Positions 25,546 to 34,074 of a stretch of DNA of 64,000 bases are shown one piece after another; the stretch's first letter is position 1; each line of letters opens with the position of its first letter. The stretch is from Mucilaginibacter sp. L3T2-6 (GTDB lineage Bacteria > Bacteroidota > Bacteroidia > Sphingobacteriales > Sphingobacteriaceae): NCBI RefSeq assembly GCF_030519355.1, contig NZ_JAUMKC010000008.1, positions 166,163 to 230,162 of the forward strand. The letters are read 5' to 3'. A program made the position numbers and the translations under genes. The notes below the pieces were generated by a model. The model did no database searches. It worked only from the letters and a program-made list of their open reading frames with translations, and was not told the DNA's origin.

Positions 25546-26730
25546 TTACGCGTACCTTCTTCTCAGCAGCGCGTAAAACTTATCTGCAGTGGCTTGCTTG
25601 CTTTCCCAGTTATTCTTGGTAACATAATTAGCCCTTAAAAAGCGTTGTGCTTCCTCGAACGTGGTAAAGCGGTTCAGTATTTCAATTGCCTCGCTGTAAG
25701 CCAGGTTGTAGCCATTAAACAGGTCTTTTACATAAAGCAGTTTATCATTCAGGGTGATGGCCAGTTTTATATCGCTTATCGGCTTTATCGCAAGCTGGTC
25801 TGTTTTGGAAAGCTGTTTCTCACCCATTTGTGAAGATATCTTCTGATTTCGGGTAACTAATTCATCTTCATCCTTAGCATCCGGCTTATCTGCAGTTCTT
25901 TCTTCGGCAACTGCTTCGGTCTTTGGTTCTTCGGTTTTTGCCTCTTCGGTTTTCGCTGTAGCTTCGGGTAATACTTTATCCTTTTCCTCCCCAGCGTCTT
26001 CCTTTTGTTCCTTTGTGGCCGGCAATTCAATTATTTCCGGTTGCTCTTCAGTAACTACAGGTACTTGCTCTTCGCCCTTTTTCTCATCTCCATCTTCTGC
26101 TTCTGTTGCTGCTTTAACTTCGTTTGTATCCTCCTGAACTTGTTCGGTATCGTCATCCCATGTTTCAGCCTCATCTAAAATAAGCTCATGGCGTATGGTT
26201 TCAGGTTCTTCACGTATAAACGAATAACTATCTTTCGGTATATCGGATGAGAAGTCAAATTTAGGCTCACTATGCTCTTCGGCAACTTTCTCCGGAAAAT
26301 CAAATTTCGCCTCAACCTGCTCTTCTTTCTTTACCTCCTTTTCAGCAGGTTTTTCAACTGAAGTTTCAACCGGTTTTTCAGCCTCCGGGCGCTTTTTGTT
26401 TATTTCCGCCTCCGATGGCTTTGGGGCCACAACATTTGGCCGTATCCCTTTAATATCTGCACCCGGTTTCATCTGCTGCACAACCGGCTCAAAAAATTTC
26501 TGCTGGTATGTATTGCCTTCCGGTTTTTCAATTACGGGCCGCTTAGGCCGGTTCTGCAAATTCAGCTTGCAAAGTATTTCTATATGGTCGGTTAAAAAAT
26601 GAGCATTGGCAACAAAAAGCTCCAGCTCAAGATCGTTCAGGTTGTCTGATACCGTTTCAAGGTATTCGTATTGCTCACTCAGCTCCTGTAAAATTCCACC
26701 TATCTTTTTAAATACGTCCTTTTGCTTCAT
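25546..26730 (-). CDS. Conserved Bacteroidota protein with acidic Glu/Lys-rich linker
   Basis: With the ATG at 26730 the product is 394 residues; the longer frame to 26838 adds an unlikely leader. Three parts are visible. Residues 1-60 are helical (KDVFKKIGGILQELSEQYEYLE). Residues 60-300 form a low-complexity linker rich in Glu, Lys, Pro and Val. The C-terminal 90 residues form a compact helical domain (SDIKLAITLNDKLLYVKDLFNGYN, then EAIEILNRFTTFEEAQRFLRANY) ending in YALLRRRYA. I recognise the C-terminal module as recurring in Bacteroidota hypotheticals but know no function. It has no signal peptide and is convergent with rodA. Confidence 0.7.
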   Translation of the reverse strand: MKQKDVFKKIGGILQELSEQYEYLETVSDNLNDLELELFVANAHFLTDHIEILCKLNLQNRPKRPVIEKPEGNTYQQKFFEPVVQQMKPGADIKGIRPNVVAPKPSEAEINKKRPEAEKPVETSVEKPAEKEVKKEEQVEAKFDFPEKVAEEHSEPKFDFSSDIPKDSYSFIREEPETIRHELILDEAETWDDDTEQVQEDTNEVKAATEAEDGDEKKGEEQVPVVTEEQPEIIELPATKEQKEDAGEEKDKVLPEATAKTEEAKTEEPKTEAVAEERTADKPDAKDEDELVTRNQKISSQMGEKQLSKTDQLAIKPISDIKLAITLNDKLLYVKDLFNGYNLAYSEAIEILNRFTTFEEAQRFLRANYVTKNNWESKQATADKFYALLRRRYA

Positions 26731-26902
26731 GTCAATGTTAGGAAAATGCCAATCAAAAATAAGATTAAATTCTGATATTTGGGGTTCAGGCAAGTCAAAA
26801 GCTGAAAGGCCAAAGTTCAAAGTCAATATAATTATCAATAGAGCTTTCTGCCTTTTGCTTTAAGCGTTCTGCTTAGTAACAACATTATTTAACCGGCAAT
26901 TA

Positions 26903-27484
26903 GTGTTCACAGAAGAGATTTTTAAGCGAAGGACTGAATTAGGCGGAAGCATCGAGGTAATCTGCGGTTCCATGTTTTCCGGCAAAACCGAAGAGTTGAT
27001 ACGCCGGCTCAATCGCGCCCGGATTGCGCGACTTAAAGTTGAGATATTCAGCCCCAAAGCGGATACGCGGTACGATGAAAATTCGTTGGTATCTCATAAT
27101 TCAAACTCTATCCCGTCTACGCCTGTTGAGAATGCATCATCCATATTATTGTTAGGCAGCGATGTACATGTAATCGGTATAGACGAAGCGCAATTTTTTG
27201 ACGCAGAGTTACCCGACGTTTGCAATCTGTTGGCTAATCGCGGCATCCGGGTAATAGTAGCCGGATTAGATATGGACTTTAAAGGCCGCCCCTTCGGCCA
27301 CATGCCTGCTATTATGGCAATGGCCGAATCTGTTACCAAACTGCAGGCCGTTTGCGTTCGCTGCGGAAACCCGGCACTCTACTCCTACCGCCTTGTGCCT
27401 GACGAGCGAAAAATTCTGCTGGGTGAGAAAGAAAGTTATGAACCGCGATGCCGGGCATGCTACCAGCTACTACCCGGGGAATAA
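26903..27484 (+). CDS. tdk: Thymidine kinase (type II, zinc-binding)
   Basis: A 193-residue thymidine kinase. The P-loop is [12 protein letters not shown] near residue 21, the catalytic Glu lies in the GIDEAQFFD Walker-B-like segment, and the lasso/zinc part has CVRCG and CRACY cysteine pairs. It phosphorylates thymidine in the salvage pathway. The start is a GTG at 26903; no in-frame ATG lies upstream within reason. The gene is divergent from the acidic-linker gene, with about 170 bp between the starts. Confidence 0.95.
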   Translation: MFTEEIFKRRTELGGSIEVICGSMFSGKTEELIRRLNRARIARLKVEIFSPKADTRYDENSLVSHNSNSIPSTPVENASSILLLGSDVHVIGIDEAQFFDAELPDVCNLLANRGIRVIVAGLDMDFKGRPFGHMPAIMAMAESVTKLQAVCVRCGNPALYSYRLVPDERKILLGEKESYEPRCRACYQLLPGE

Positions 27485-27602
27485 TGATCAAGAGCACCTC
27501 TATGCGGCAGATAAATATATTTTCTTCAAAAAATAAATTGTAAACCTAAAACAAAATCTATATCACCGGTTGTTATAGCATTATAAGCGTTTAGCAAGGG
27601 TT

Positions 27603-27971
27603 ATGGCCAAAAAGATAATGGTGATTGAGGATGATAAAGATATAAGGGATACGATTGTTTACATACTGGAGGAAGAAGGATATGAAGTACTATCATCCGG
27701 CGATTCCAAAATCCTGAAAAATGTAACCGACCATAACCCTAACCTCATCCTTATGGATAATTGGCTAACGGAATGGAAAAGCGACGCAAACGGTCAACAA
27801 CTCAGCAAGGCGCTTAAAACTAATCCAAGTACCCGGCATATCCCGGTCATTATAATTTCCGCAGTAAGTAACATTCAGCAAATTGCCGAGGAAGGTCTGG
27901 CCGACTCTTTCCTCAAAAAACCATTCGACATGGATGTGTTGATTGGGATGGTGAAGAAATACAGTAGTTGA
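27603..27971 (+). CDS. Single-domain response regulator (CheY-like receiver)
   Basis: A 122-residue receiver domain with no output domain. The acidic pocket is Glu9-Asp10-Asp11, the phospho-acceptor is Asp52 in LILMDNWL, the switch residue is Ser in IIISAVS, and Lys106 is in FLKKPF. The loop after Asp52 is longer than usual (NWLTEWKSDANGQQ) and replaces the common MP dipeptide. No histidine kinase is adjacent, so its partner must be encoded elsewhere. It likely acts through protein-protein contacts. Confidence 0.92.
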   Translation: MAKKIMVIEDDKDIRDTIVYILEEEGYEVLSSGDSKILKNVTDHNPNLILMDNWLTEWKSDANGQQLSKALKTNPSTRHIPVIIISAVSNIQQIAEEGLADSFLKKPFDMDVLIGMVKKYSS

Positions 27972-28197
27972 TTTTAGTTGTAGCAATTGAAAATGTCGCA
28001 GAGGGCAAAGAGGTTTGACTCCATACTTTAGGTACTACCCATAATTTTTATAATAAACCAAAATCTGCAGGCGTCACAAATTCCTAAACCTTTGCAACTC
28101 CTAAAACATTTACAACCACTACAACCTTCCACCGCCACTACAACTAATCCAAACAATTTCCCTACCTTTAGGCACCAATTGTAACAAAAGAAAAGAT

Positions 28198-30114
28198 ATG
28201 AAAATGAGGAATTTGTACTTATTGCTTATCAGCATACTGCTGGCAGGTGTTACTTCATGCAGTAAAAAGCCTTCTTCCGGCGGAAGTTCCGGGAACGTTC
28301 CCGATCCTAACCCGGCTGCGAAAGATGTACCCGCAGGCGCCGCTGATGGCGTTACTTTTATTAATGGCGGTAAGTCAGCCATTTTTAACTTGTATGCCCC
28401 CGGAAAAAAGACGGTAACCCTTACCGGCGACTTTAACGACTGGTCGACCGATAAGAAATATAATATGACCAACTCAACCGATGGCACGCGCTGGTGGATA
28501 CAAATTGACAACCTGGACCCTAATACCGAGTATGCCTATCAATATCAGGTAGACGGTTCACTAAAAATCGGAGACCCTTATTGCGAAAAGGTGCTCGACC
28601 CTGATAATGACAAGTATATAGATAAGAGTACATATCCTGATCTAAAACCCTATCCAACGGGTAAAACAACCGGTATTGTCAGCGTTATGCAGGCAAATCA
28701 GCCGGCCTATAGCTGGACAACGACTACATTCACCCGGCCGGAGCCAAAGAACCTGGTGATATACGAACTGTTGGTGCGCGATTTTGTACAAACGCACAGC
28801 TACAAAACCATCAAGGATACATTAAACTACTTTGTTCGCCTTGGCGTAAATGCCATCGAACTAATGCCGGTAAGCGAATTTGAAGGCAACGACTCGTGGG
28901 GATATAACCCTGACTACTACTTTGCGCCTGACAAATACTATGGCACGAAGAACGATCTGAAAGCGCTGATAGACGCTTGTCATTCAAAGGGCATAGCCGT
29001 GATACAGGATATAGTATTAAATCATTCTTTCGGTTCATCGCCAATGGTGCAGCTGTATTCAAGCGGCGGTACCCCAACCAATAATCCCTGGTACAACAGC
29101 ACGCCGACGCATCCTTTCAACGTTGGTTACCAGTTTAACCACGAAAGCCCTGCAACTAAGTATTTTGTAAAAAATGTGCTTAAATTCTGGATGACAGAAT
29201 ACCACATCGACGGTTTTCGCTTCGATTTGGCTAAAGGCTTTACGCAAACTAACAGCGGAAGCGACGTGAATGCATGGGGAAAATATGATGCCAGCCGCAT
29301 TGCTATCTGGAAGGACTACAATAATTTCATAAAAAGCATCGACCCGAAATTTTATGTGATACTGGAATATTTTTCTGAAGCCAAAGAAGAGTCGGAACTG
29401 GCAGATGAGGGTATGATGACCTGGAATAACCAGGCCTTCAATGCAGAGCAGGCCACCATGGGTTATAACGATGCCGGCGGTTCATGGGATTTTTCCTATT
29501 TGTTTTATGACAGGTACCCCATTGCCAATCCATATGCCCTGGTTAGTTACTTTGAGAGCCACGACGAAGAGCGGCTGCAATTTAAAAACGGCATGTACGG
29601 CAACAGTACAACCGGCTACAATATAAAAGACCTGGCAACCGGCCTAAAACGCGACGAAATGGCTGCGGCGTTTATGTTCTCGGCGCCGGGGCCAAAAATG
29701 ATCTGGCAATTCGGCGAACGCGGATATGATGTAAGCATAAACGACAACGGCCGACTGGGTGATAAGCCACCACATTGGGAATACATGAATGATGCTAACC
29801 GCAGGCATTTGTTCAAAGTGTATTCGCAGATGATTAACTGGAAGAAAAAGAACCCGGTATTTACCAGTACCACTTTTAATTATGATCTGGCGGCCACCGT
29901 TAAACACATCACCATGACAGATGCAACGAACAGTATTGAGGTAGTGGGGAACTTTGGCCTGGTTAGCACTACCACGACCGTGACATTTCCGTCAACCGGT
30001 ACATGGGTTGATAACTTTACCGGGACAAACATCAATGTCTCCTCAGCGACTATGAATATGACGTTCGCTCCAGGTGAATATCACTTGTACAGTAAAACAG
30101 CGCTAACAAATTAG
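28198..30114 (+). CDS. GH13 alpha-amylase family lipoprotein with CBM48-like N-terminal domain
   Basis: A 638-residue lipoprotein with the lipobox Cys in AGVTSCSKK. Residues about 50-140 form an early-set/CBM48 module (VTLTGDFNDWS). The (beta/alpha)8 amylase domain follows. The catalytic residues are Asp343 in FRFDLAKGF (nucleophile), Glu390 in VILEYFSE (acid/base) and Asp456 in ESHDEER (transition-state stabiliser, HD motif). A C-terminal beta domain ends the protein. It is expected to hydrolyse alpha-glucans at the cell surface or in the periplasm. It lacks SusC/SusD neighbours. A 14-bp inverted repeat follows the stop. Confidence 0.93.
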   Translation: MKMRNLYLLLISILLAGVTSCSKKPSSGGSSGNVPDPNPAAKDVPAGAADGVTFINGGKSAIFNLYAPGKKTVTLTGDFNDWSTDKKYNMTNSTDGTRWWIQIDNLDPNTEYAYQYQVDGSLKIGDPYCEKVLDPDNDKYIDKSTYPDLKPYPTGKTTGIVSVMQANQPAYSWTTTTFTRPEPKNLVIYELLVRDFVQTHSYKTIKDTLNYFVRLGVNAIELMPVSEFEGNDSWGYNPDYYFAPDKYYGTKNDLKALIDACHSKGIAVIQDIVLNHSFGSSPMVQLYSSGGTPTNNPWYNSTPTHPFNVGYQFNHESPATKYFVKNVLKFWMTEYHIDGFRFDLAKGFTQTNSGSDVNAWGKYDASRIAIWKDYNNFIKSIDPKFYVILEYFSEAKEESELADEGMMTWNNQAFNAEQATMGYNDAGGSWDFSYLFYDRYPIANPYALVSYFESHDEERLQFKNGMYGNSTTGYNIKDLATGLKRDEMAAAFMFSAPGPKMIWQFGERGYDVSINDNGRLGDKPPHWEYMNDANRRHLFKVYSQMINWKKKNPVFTSTTFNYDLAATVKHITMTDATNSIEVVGNFGLVSTTTTVTFPSTGTWVDNFTGTNINVSSATMNMTFAPGEYHLYSKTALTN

Positions 30115-30145
30115 CCCGTCTTATCATTTTGACAGAAGGAAAAAG

Positions 30146-30199
30146 GAGAAAACTTATGCTCCCTGCATAATCTGCTATGCATAATGCATAAGTTTTCTC
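30146..30199. terminator. 14-bp inverted repeat downstream of the GH13 gene
   Basis: GAGAAAACTTATGC (30146-30159) is perfectly complementary to 30186-30199, with a 26-nt loop that contains further ATGCATAAT repeats. No long T-run follows. It is probably an mRNA 3' structure. Confidence 0.5.
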
Positions 30200-30362
30200 A
30201 CTCTCGCTCGAAAAGACATTGTTTTAAAATCTTATCATATTCTCTGGCATCGTCTCCCCGGTTGGGTTAATATTTCGTTATAACCAGTCAAATTATTGTT
30301 AGTAAAGCTTAATTGGCTTATTTAATTTTATCTTACAGTAATTATTTAAAAATCCTCGGGAT

Positions 30363-32771
30363 ATGATTGGTAAAAAGTTTTCAGGTACGGCGGCTATCGT
30401 TGTTTTAAGCTCAGTGTTTTATGTTTCGGGAGTTTCGGCGCAACAAAAGGATTATCCTATTCAGCCGGTGCCTTTTACTCAGGTGCATGTGAACGATGGC
30501 TTTTGGGAACCCAAAATGGAAGTTAATGCTAACGTTACCATTCCGTATGTGCTGGAACAATGCAAAGCTAATGGCCGTGTAGATAATTTTTTGCGTGCCG
30601 CCAAGTTAGAACCTGGCGACAAAATGAGCGAATATCCCTTTGATGATACCGACATTTATAAGGTTATTGAAGGCGCATCGTACGCCATGCAGGTAAAAAG
30701 CAACCCTAAGCTGGATAAATATATAGATAGTTTGATCAGCATCATCGGCGCAGCGCAGGAGCCTGACGGTTACTTGTACACCTTCCGTACTGTTCAAGCT
30801 AAAAAGCCCCACGAATGGATCGGCGAAAAACGCTGGCAAAATGAAGAAGTGCTGAGCCACGAATTATATAACGCCGGTCACTTATACGAGGCGGCAGTTG
30901 CTCATTACCAGGCAACCGGTAAGCGCACCCTGCTTAATATCGCCTTAAAAAACGCCGATTTGCTTACCCGTACTTTTGGCTGGGGAAAGATAGAAGAATA
31001 TCCCGGTCACCAGATTGTTGAAACCGGCCTTACCAAACTATACCGTGTAACCGGCAACAAAAAATATCTCGACCTGGCAAAATTCTTTTTGGATGTGCGC
31101 GGTCCAAAAGGAGACTCGTACAACCAGGCCGACAAGCGGGTGGTTGACCAGCATGAAGCCGAAGGCCATGCTGTACGAGCCGCGTATATGTACACCGGCA
31201 TGGCCGACGTTGCTGCCCTAACCGGCGACCAGCAATACCTGCATGCCATCGATGATATCTGGAATGATGCCGTGGGTAAAAAGATTTATATCACCGGCGG
31301 CATCGGTGCAACTAACAACGGCGAGGCCTTTGGCGATGCTTACCAATTGCCAAACATGTCGGCCTATGCGGAGACTTGTGCAGCCATTGCCAACGTTTAC
31401 TGGAACAGCCGTATGTTTTTATTGCATGGCGATTCTAAATACATAGATATACTGGAACGCACACTTTATAACGGATTGCTTTCGGGCGTATCATTAAGCG
31501 GAAATAGATTTTTTTATCCGAACGTCCTTTCAAGTATGAGCCAGCACCAGCGCAGCGCCTGGTTTAGTTGTGCTTGCTGCATCAGTAACATGACGCGCTT
31601 TTTACCATCTGTACCGGGCTATGTTTATGCGCACGACAAAAATAACCTGTACGTCAACTTGTTTATGAGTAATAGCAGCGATATTACGCTTGACGCAGGT
31701 AAGATTAATATTGTGCAGACCACCGAATATCCATGGAAAGGCAAGATCGACCTGAAAGTTAACCCGGCCAAAGCCACTGAATTTAGCTTACACGTCCGCA
31801 TACCGGGCTGGGCGTTGGCCAAACCAACCTCCGGCGGCCTGTACACCTTTATGAACCAGCATCCTGCCCCTGTAACAATCAGCATAAATGGTAAACCGTT
31901 GGCTTATCAAACCGAAAAAGGCTATGCCGTTATTACCCGCAAATGGAAAAAAGGCGATGTAGTTACCATGAACCTGCCTATGGAAACACAAAAAGTTTTG
32001 GCTAACAAGCTGGTTAAAGCCGACGTCGACCGCTTTGCATTTCAGCGGGGACCGATAGTTTATTGCCTGGAGGGCCCCGACAACCGCGACAGCACTGTGC
32101 AAAATATTACCGTCGATAAAATGGCCGTTACCAACGCTATCTATAAGCCCGAGCTGCTTAATGGCGTAGAAGTCATTAATGTAGAAGGTAAAAGCACCAA
32201 ACGCCAGCTCAATAGCGATAAACTACTGGAAACCGACCAGCAGGTAACCGCCATCCCCTACTATGCCTGGGCCAACCGCGGCGCCAGCGAAATGACTGTT
32301 TGGATACCCTACGAAGCTTCAGCCTCTATGCCGAAGCCTGCGCCAACTATTGCAAGCACCAGCAAGGTAAGCGGCTCTATCAAAAACAAGCGCATGCTGA
32401 AAGCACTGAACGACCAATATGACCCGGCCGACAGCAAGGATGCCAGCATGCCTTACCTGCATTGGTGGCCGAAGCAAAACACCACGGAGTTTGTGCAATA
32501 TGATTTTGACGCCCCGCATACCGTATCCCAATCAAAAGTTTACTGGTTTGATGACGGACCTTTCGGCGGCTGCCGCATACCCGCGTCTTATAAAATCTAT
32601 TACAAAAAAGGAGAGGATTGGGTGCCGGTGAAGGAAACTGCGCCTTACGCTATCAGAAAAGATGCCTACAACACCCTGAGCTTTGAACCGGTTGAAACTA
32701 CCGCGCTGAAGATGGAAGTACAACTGCCAAAGGACAATTCGACGGGGATACATGAGTGGGAGGTGAAGTAG
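30363..32771 (+). CDS. GH127 family glycoside hydrolase (beta-L-arabinofuranosidase-like)
   Basis: An 802-residue exported enzyme with a signal peptide (about residues 1-25, VSGVSA). The catalytic (alpha/alpha)6 domain (DUF1680) keeps the zinc-thiolate site known from bifidobacterial HypBA1: Glu337 and Cys339 in AETCA, and Cys405-Cys406 in FSCACC. In that family the cysteine equivalent to Cys405 is the nucleophile. Beta-sandwich domains follow, and the last 140 residues look like a discoidin-type module (EFVQYDFDAPHTVSQSKVYW). It probably removes beta-L-arabinofuranose, or related sugars, from plant glycans. Confidence 0.93.
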   Translation: MIGKKFSGTAAIVVLSSVFYVSGVSAQQKDYPIQPVPFTQVHVNDGFWEPKMEVNANVTIPYVLEQCKANGRVDNFLRAAKLEPGDKMSEYPFDDTDIYKVIEGASYAMQVKSNPKLDKYIDSLISIIGAAQEPDGYLYTFRTVQAKKPHEWIGEKRWQNEEVLSHELYNAGHLYEAAVAHYQATGKRTLLNIALKNADLLTRTFGWGKIEEYPGHQIVETGLTKLYRVTGNKKYLDLAKFFLDVRGPKGDSYNQADKRVVDQHEAEGHAVRAAYMYTGMADVAALTGDQQYLHAIDDIWNDAVGKKIYITGGIGATNNGEAFGDAYQLPNMSAYAETCAAIANVYWNSRMFLLHGDSKYIDILERTLYNGLLSGVSLSGNRFFYPNVLSSMSQHQRSAWFSCACCISNMTRFLPSVPGYVYAHDKNNLYVNLFMSNSSDITLDAGKINIVQTTEYPWKGKIDLKVNPAKATEFSLHVRIPGWALAKPTSGGLYTFMNQHPAPVTISINGKPLAYQTEKGYAVITRKWKKGDVVTMNLPMETQKVLANKLVKADVDRFAFQRGPIVYCLEGPDNRDSTVQNITVDKMAVTNAIYKPELLNGVEVINVEGKSTKRQLNSDKLLETDQQVTAIPYYAWANRGASEMTVWIPYEASASMPKPAPTIASTSKVSGSIKNKRMLKALNDQYDPADSKDASMPYLHWWPKQNTTEFVQYDFDAPHTVSQSKVYWFDDGPFGGCRIPASYKIYYKKGEDWVPVKETAPYAIRKDAYNTLSFEPVETTALKMEVQLPKDNSTGIHEWEVK

Positions 32772-32840
32772 AGTTAATTTGTCCGTTTCATCATTGCGTC
32801 GTTCCCCCGCACTAACGTGATGGTCAGTCATTTCCGTAAA

Positions 32841-32871
32841 ATAGCCGGATGCAATTACCACATCCGGCTAT
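32841..32871. terminator. Bidirectional terminator between GH127 gene and fabG
   Basis: An 11-bp perfect stem (ATAGCCGGATG at 32841-32851 with 32861-32871) and a 9-nt loop lie between convergent genes. Short T-rich (plus) and A-rich (for minus) flanks are present. Confidence 0.75.
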
Positions 32872-32920
32872 CTATTTCCATTAGAAAACTAATCTCTCGT
32901 CTCTGATTAATTAATACAAT

Positions 32921-33667
32921 CTACCCCAGCATTCCGCCATCAACAGGAATTACCTGCCCGGTGATGTATGACGCCATATCTGATGCCAGGAATACGCAGC
33001 AATTGGCTACTTCTTCAGTTTCGCCGCCACGTTTCAGCGGGATACCAGCTGCCCAGCCTTCAACCACTTTAGGATCCAGCACTTCCGTCATTTCGGTTTT
33101 GATGAAGCCTGGGGCAACGACGTTGGTACGTATGTTACGCGAACCCAATTCTTTTGCAATCGATTTGGAGAAACCAATGATGCCAGCCTTCGAGGCTGCA
33201 TAATTAGCCTGGCCTGCATTACCCTGCACGCCAACAACCGAGCTAATGTTAATGAACACACCTGCGCGGTTTTTCATCATAATTTTTGATGCCGCCTTGG
33301 TAACGTTGAATATGGATTTAAGGTTAACGTCGATCACTTCATCCCATTGCTCCTCGGTCATACGCATCAGCAAACCATCTTTGGTAATGCCGGCGTTGTT
33401 TACAACAATATTCAGGGTGCCGAAATCAGCAACGATATCGTTGATCAGTTTTTCTGCTTCATCAAATTTAGAAGCATCGGAGCGATAGCCTTTTACCTTT
33501 GTGCCAAAACTTTGCAGTTCCTGTTCCAGCGCCTGGCCTTTTTCTACAGATGACAAATAAGTGAATGCCACGTTTGCGCCATGCTCGGCAAACTTTTCGG
33601 CAATTTTACGCCCTATCCCTTTTGATGCGCCTGTGATAAGTGCGGTTTTTCCCTCTAATAATTTCAT
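32921..33667 (-). CDS. fabG: 3-oxoacyl-ACP reductase
   Basis: A 248-residue classical short-chain dehydrogenase. The NADP-binding motif is TGASKGIG near residue 14, NNAG is near 89, and the catalytic Ser-Tyr-Lys set is in INISSVVG and NYAASKAG. The C-terminal ITGQVIPVDGGMLG is FabG-typical. It reduces 3-oxoacyl-ACP in fatty acid elongation. No other fab gene is adjacent, so a role in another reduction cannot be excluded, but sequence wording strongly favours FabG. Confidence 0.93.
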   Translation of the reverse strand: MKLLEGKTALITGASKGIGRKIAEKFAEHGANVAFTYLSSVEKGQALEQELQSFGTKVKGYRSDASKFDEAEKLINDIVADFGTLNIVVNNAGITKDGLLMRMTEEQWDEVIDVNLKSIFNVTKAASKIMMKNRAGVFINISSVVGVQGNAGQANYAASKAGIIGFSKSIAKELGSRNIRTNVVAPGFIKTEMTEVLDPKVVEGWAAGIPLKRGGETEEVANCCVFLASDMASYITGQVIPVDGGMLG

Positions 33668-33745
33668 GAAGTGTTTGCAATGAGTTATAGTGGGCGAAGA
33701 TAGGGAATTAGTGCGAAAGTCGGAAAAGTCCTTAAGGTCCTCGCC

Positions 33746-33766
33746 CTTGTTGATGTTATCAACAAG
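33746..33766. repeat. REP-like hairpin, TTGTTGAT-GTT-ATCAACAA
   Basis: A 9-bp perfect stem (33746-33754 and 33758-33766) extends imperfectly through GCCC/GCGGG and is followed by TTTTTC on the plus strand. It lies between fabG and the CWC gene. It is similar to the hairpin at 55973-55994. Confidence 0.6.
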
Positions 33767-33785
33767 AGCGGGTTTTTCTCAAAGG

Positions 33786-33992
33786 CTATTGCTGAACCAA
33801 CATCGCCCTATACTCCTCCTGCAATTCCAGCAAACATTTAGCGCACATGCACCCATCATAATTCTCGGCAATGTATTGCACCTCGTTTAAATTCAGCTGC
33901 ACAACGCTGCACTGGCATTTGGTGTAAGCATTTGCCTTACATTCAATGCTGTCGCCGCAGCGGTCGCAGGGGATTATTTCGTGCTTGGTCAT
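33786..33992 (-). CDS. Cysteine-rich CWC family protein
   Basis: A 68-residue protein with eight cysteines: CDRCG, then single Cys, CQC, and a C-terminal CMCAKCL. The spacing and the VQLNLNEVQYIAENYDGCMC segment match the Cys-rich CWC family, predicted to bind zinc. The role is unknown. It lies just downstream of the Ser/Thr kinase gene on the other side of a short gap and on the same strand, but a shared function is only possible, not shown. Confidence 0.8.
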   Translation of the reverse strand: MTKHEIIPCDRCGDSIECKANAYTKCQCSVVQLNLNEVQYIAENYDGCMCAKCLLELQEEYRAMLVQQ

Positions 33993-34074
33993 TTATCGCT
34001 ATAAGTACCATATCGTTTTCAAAAATCACACGCCAAGGAAAATTTCGGTATCGTCGTGTATTAAAATTGCCAAG

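Noticed and set aside
28198..32771. A polysaccharide utilisation locus around the GH13 and GH127 genes
   Set aside because: No SusC/SusD pair or dedicated regulator adjoins them, the substrates differ, and a 247-bp gap with a hairpin separates the two genes.
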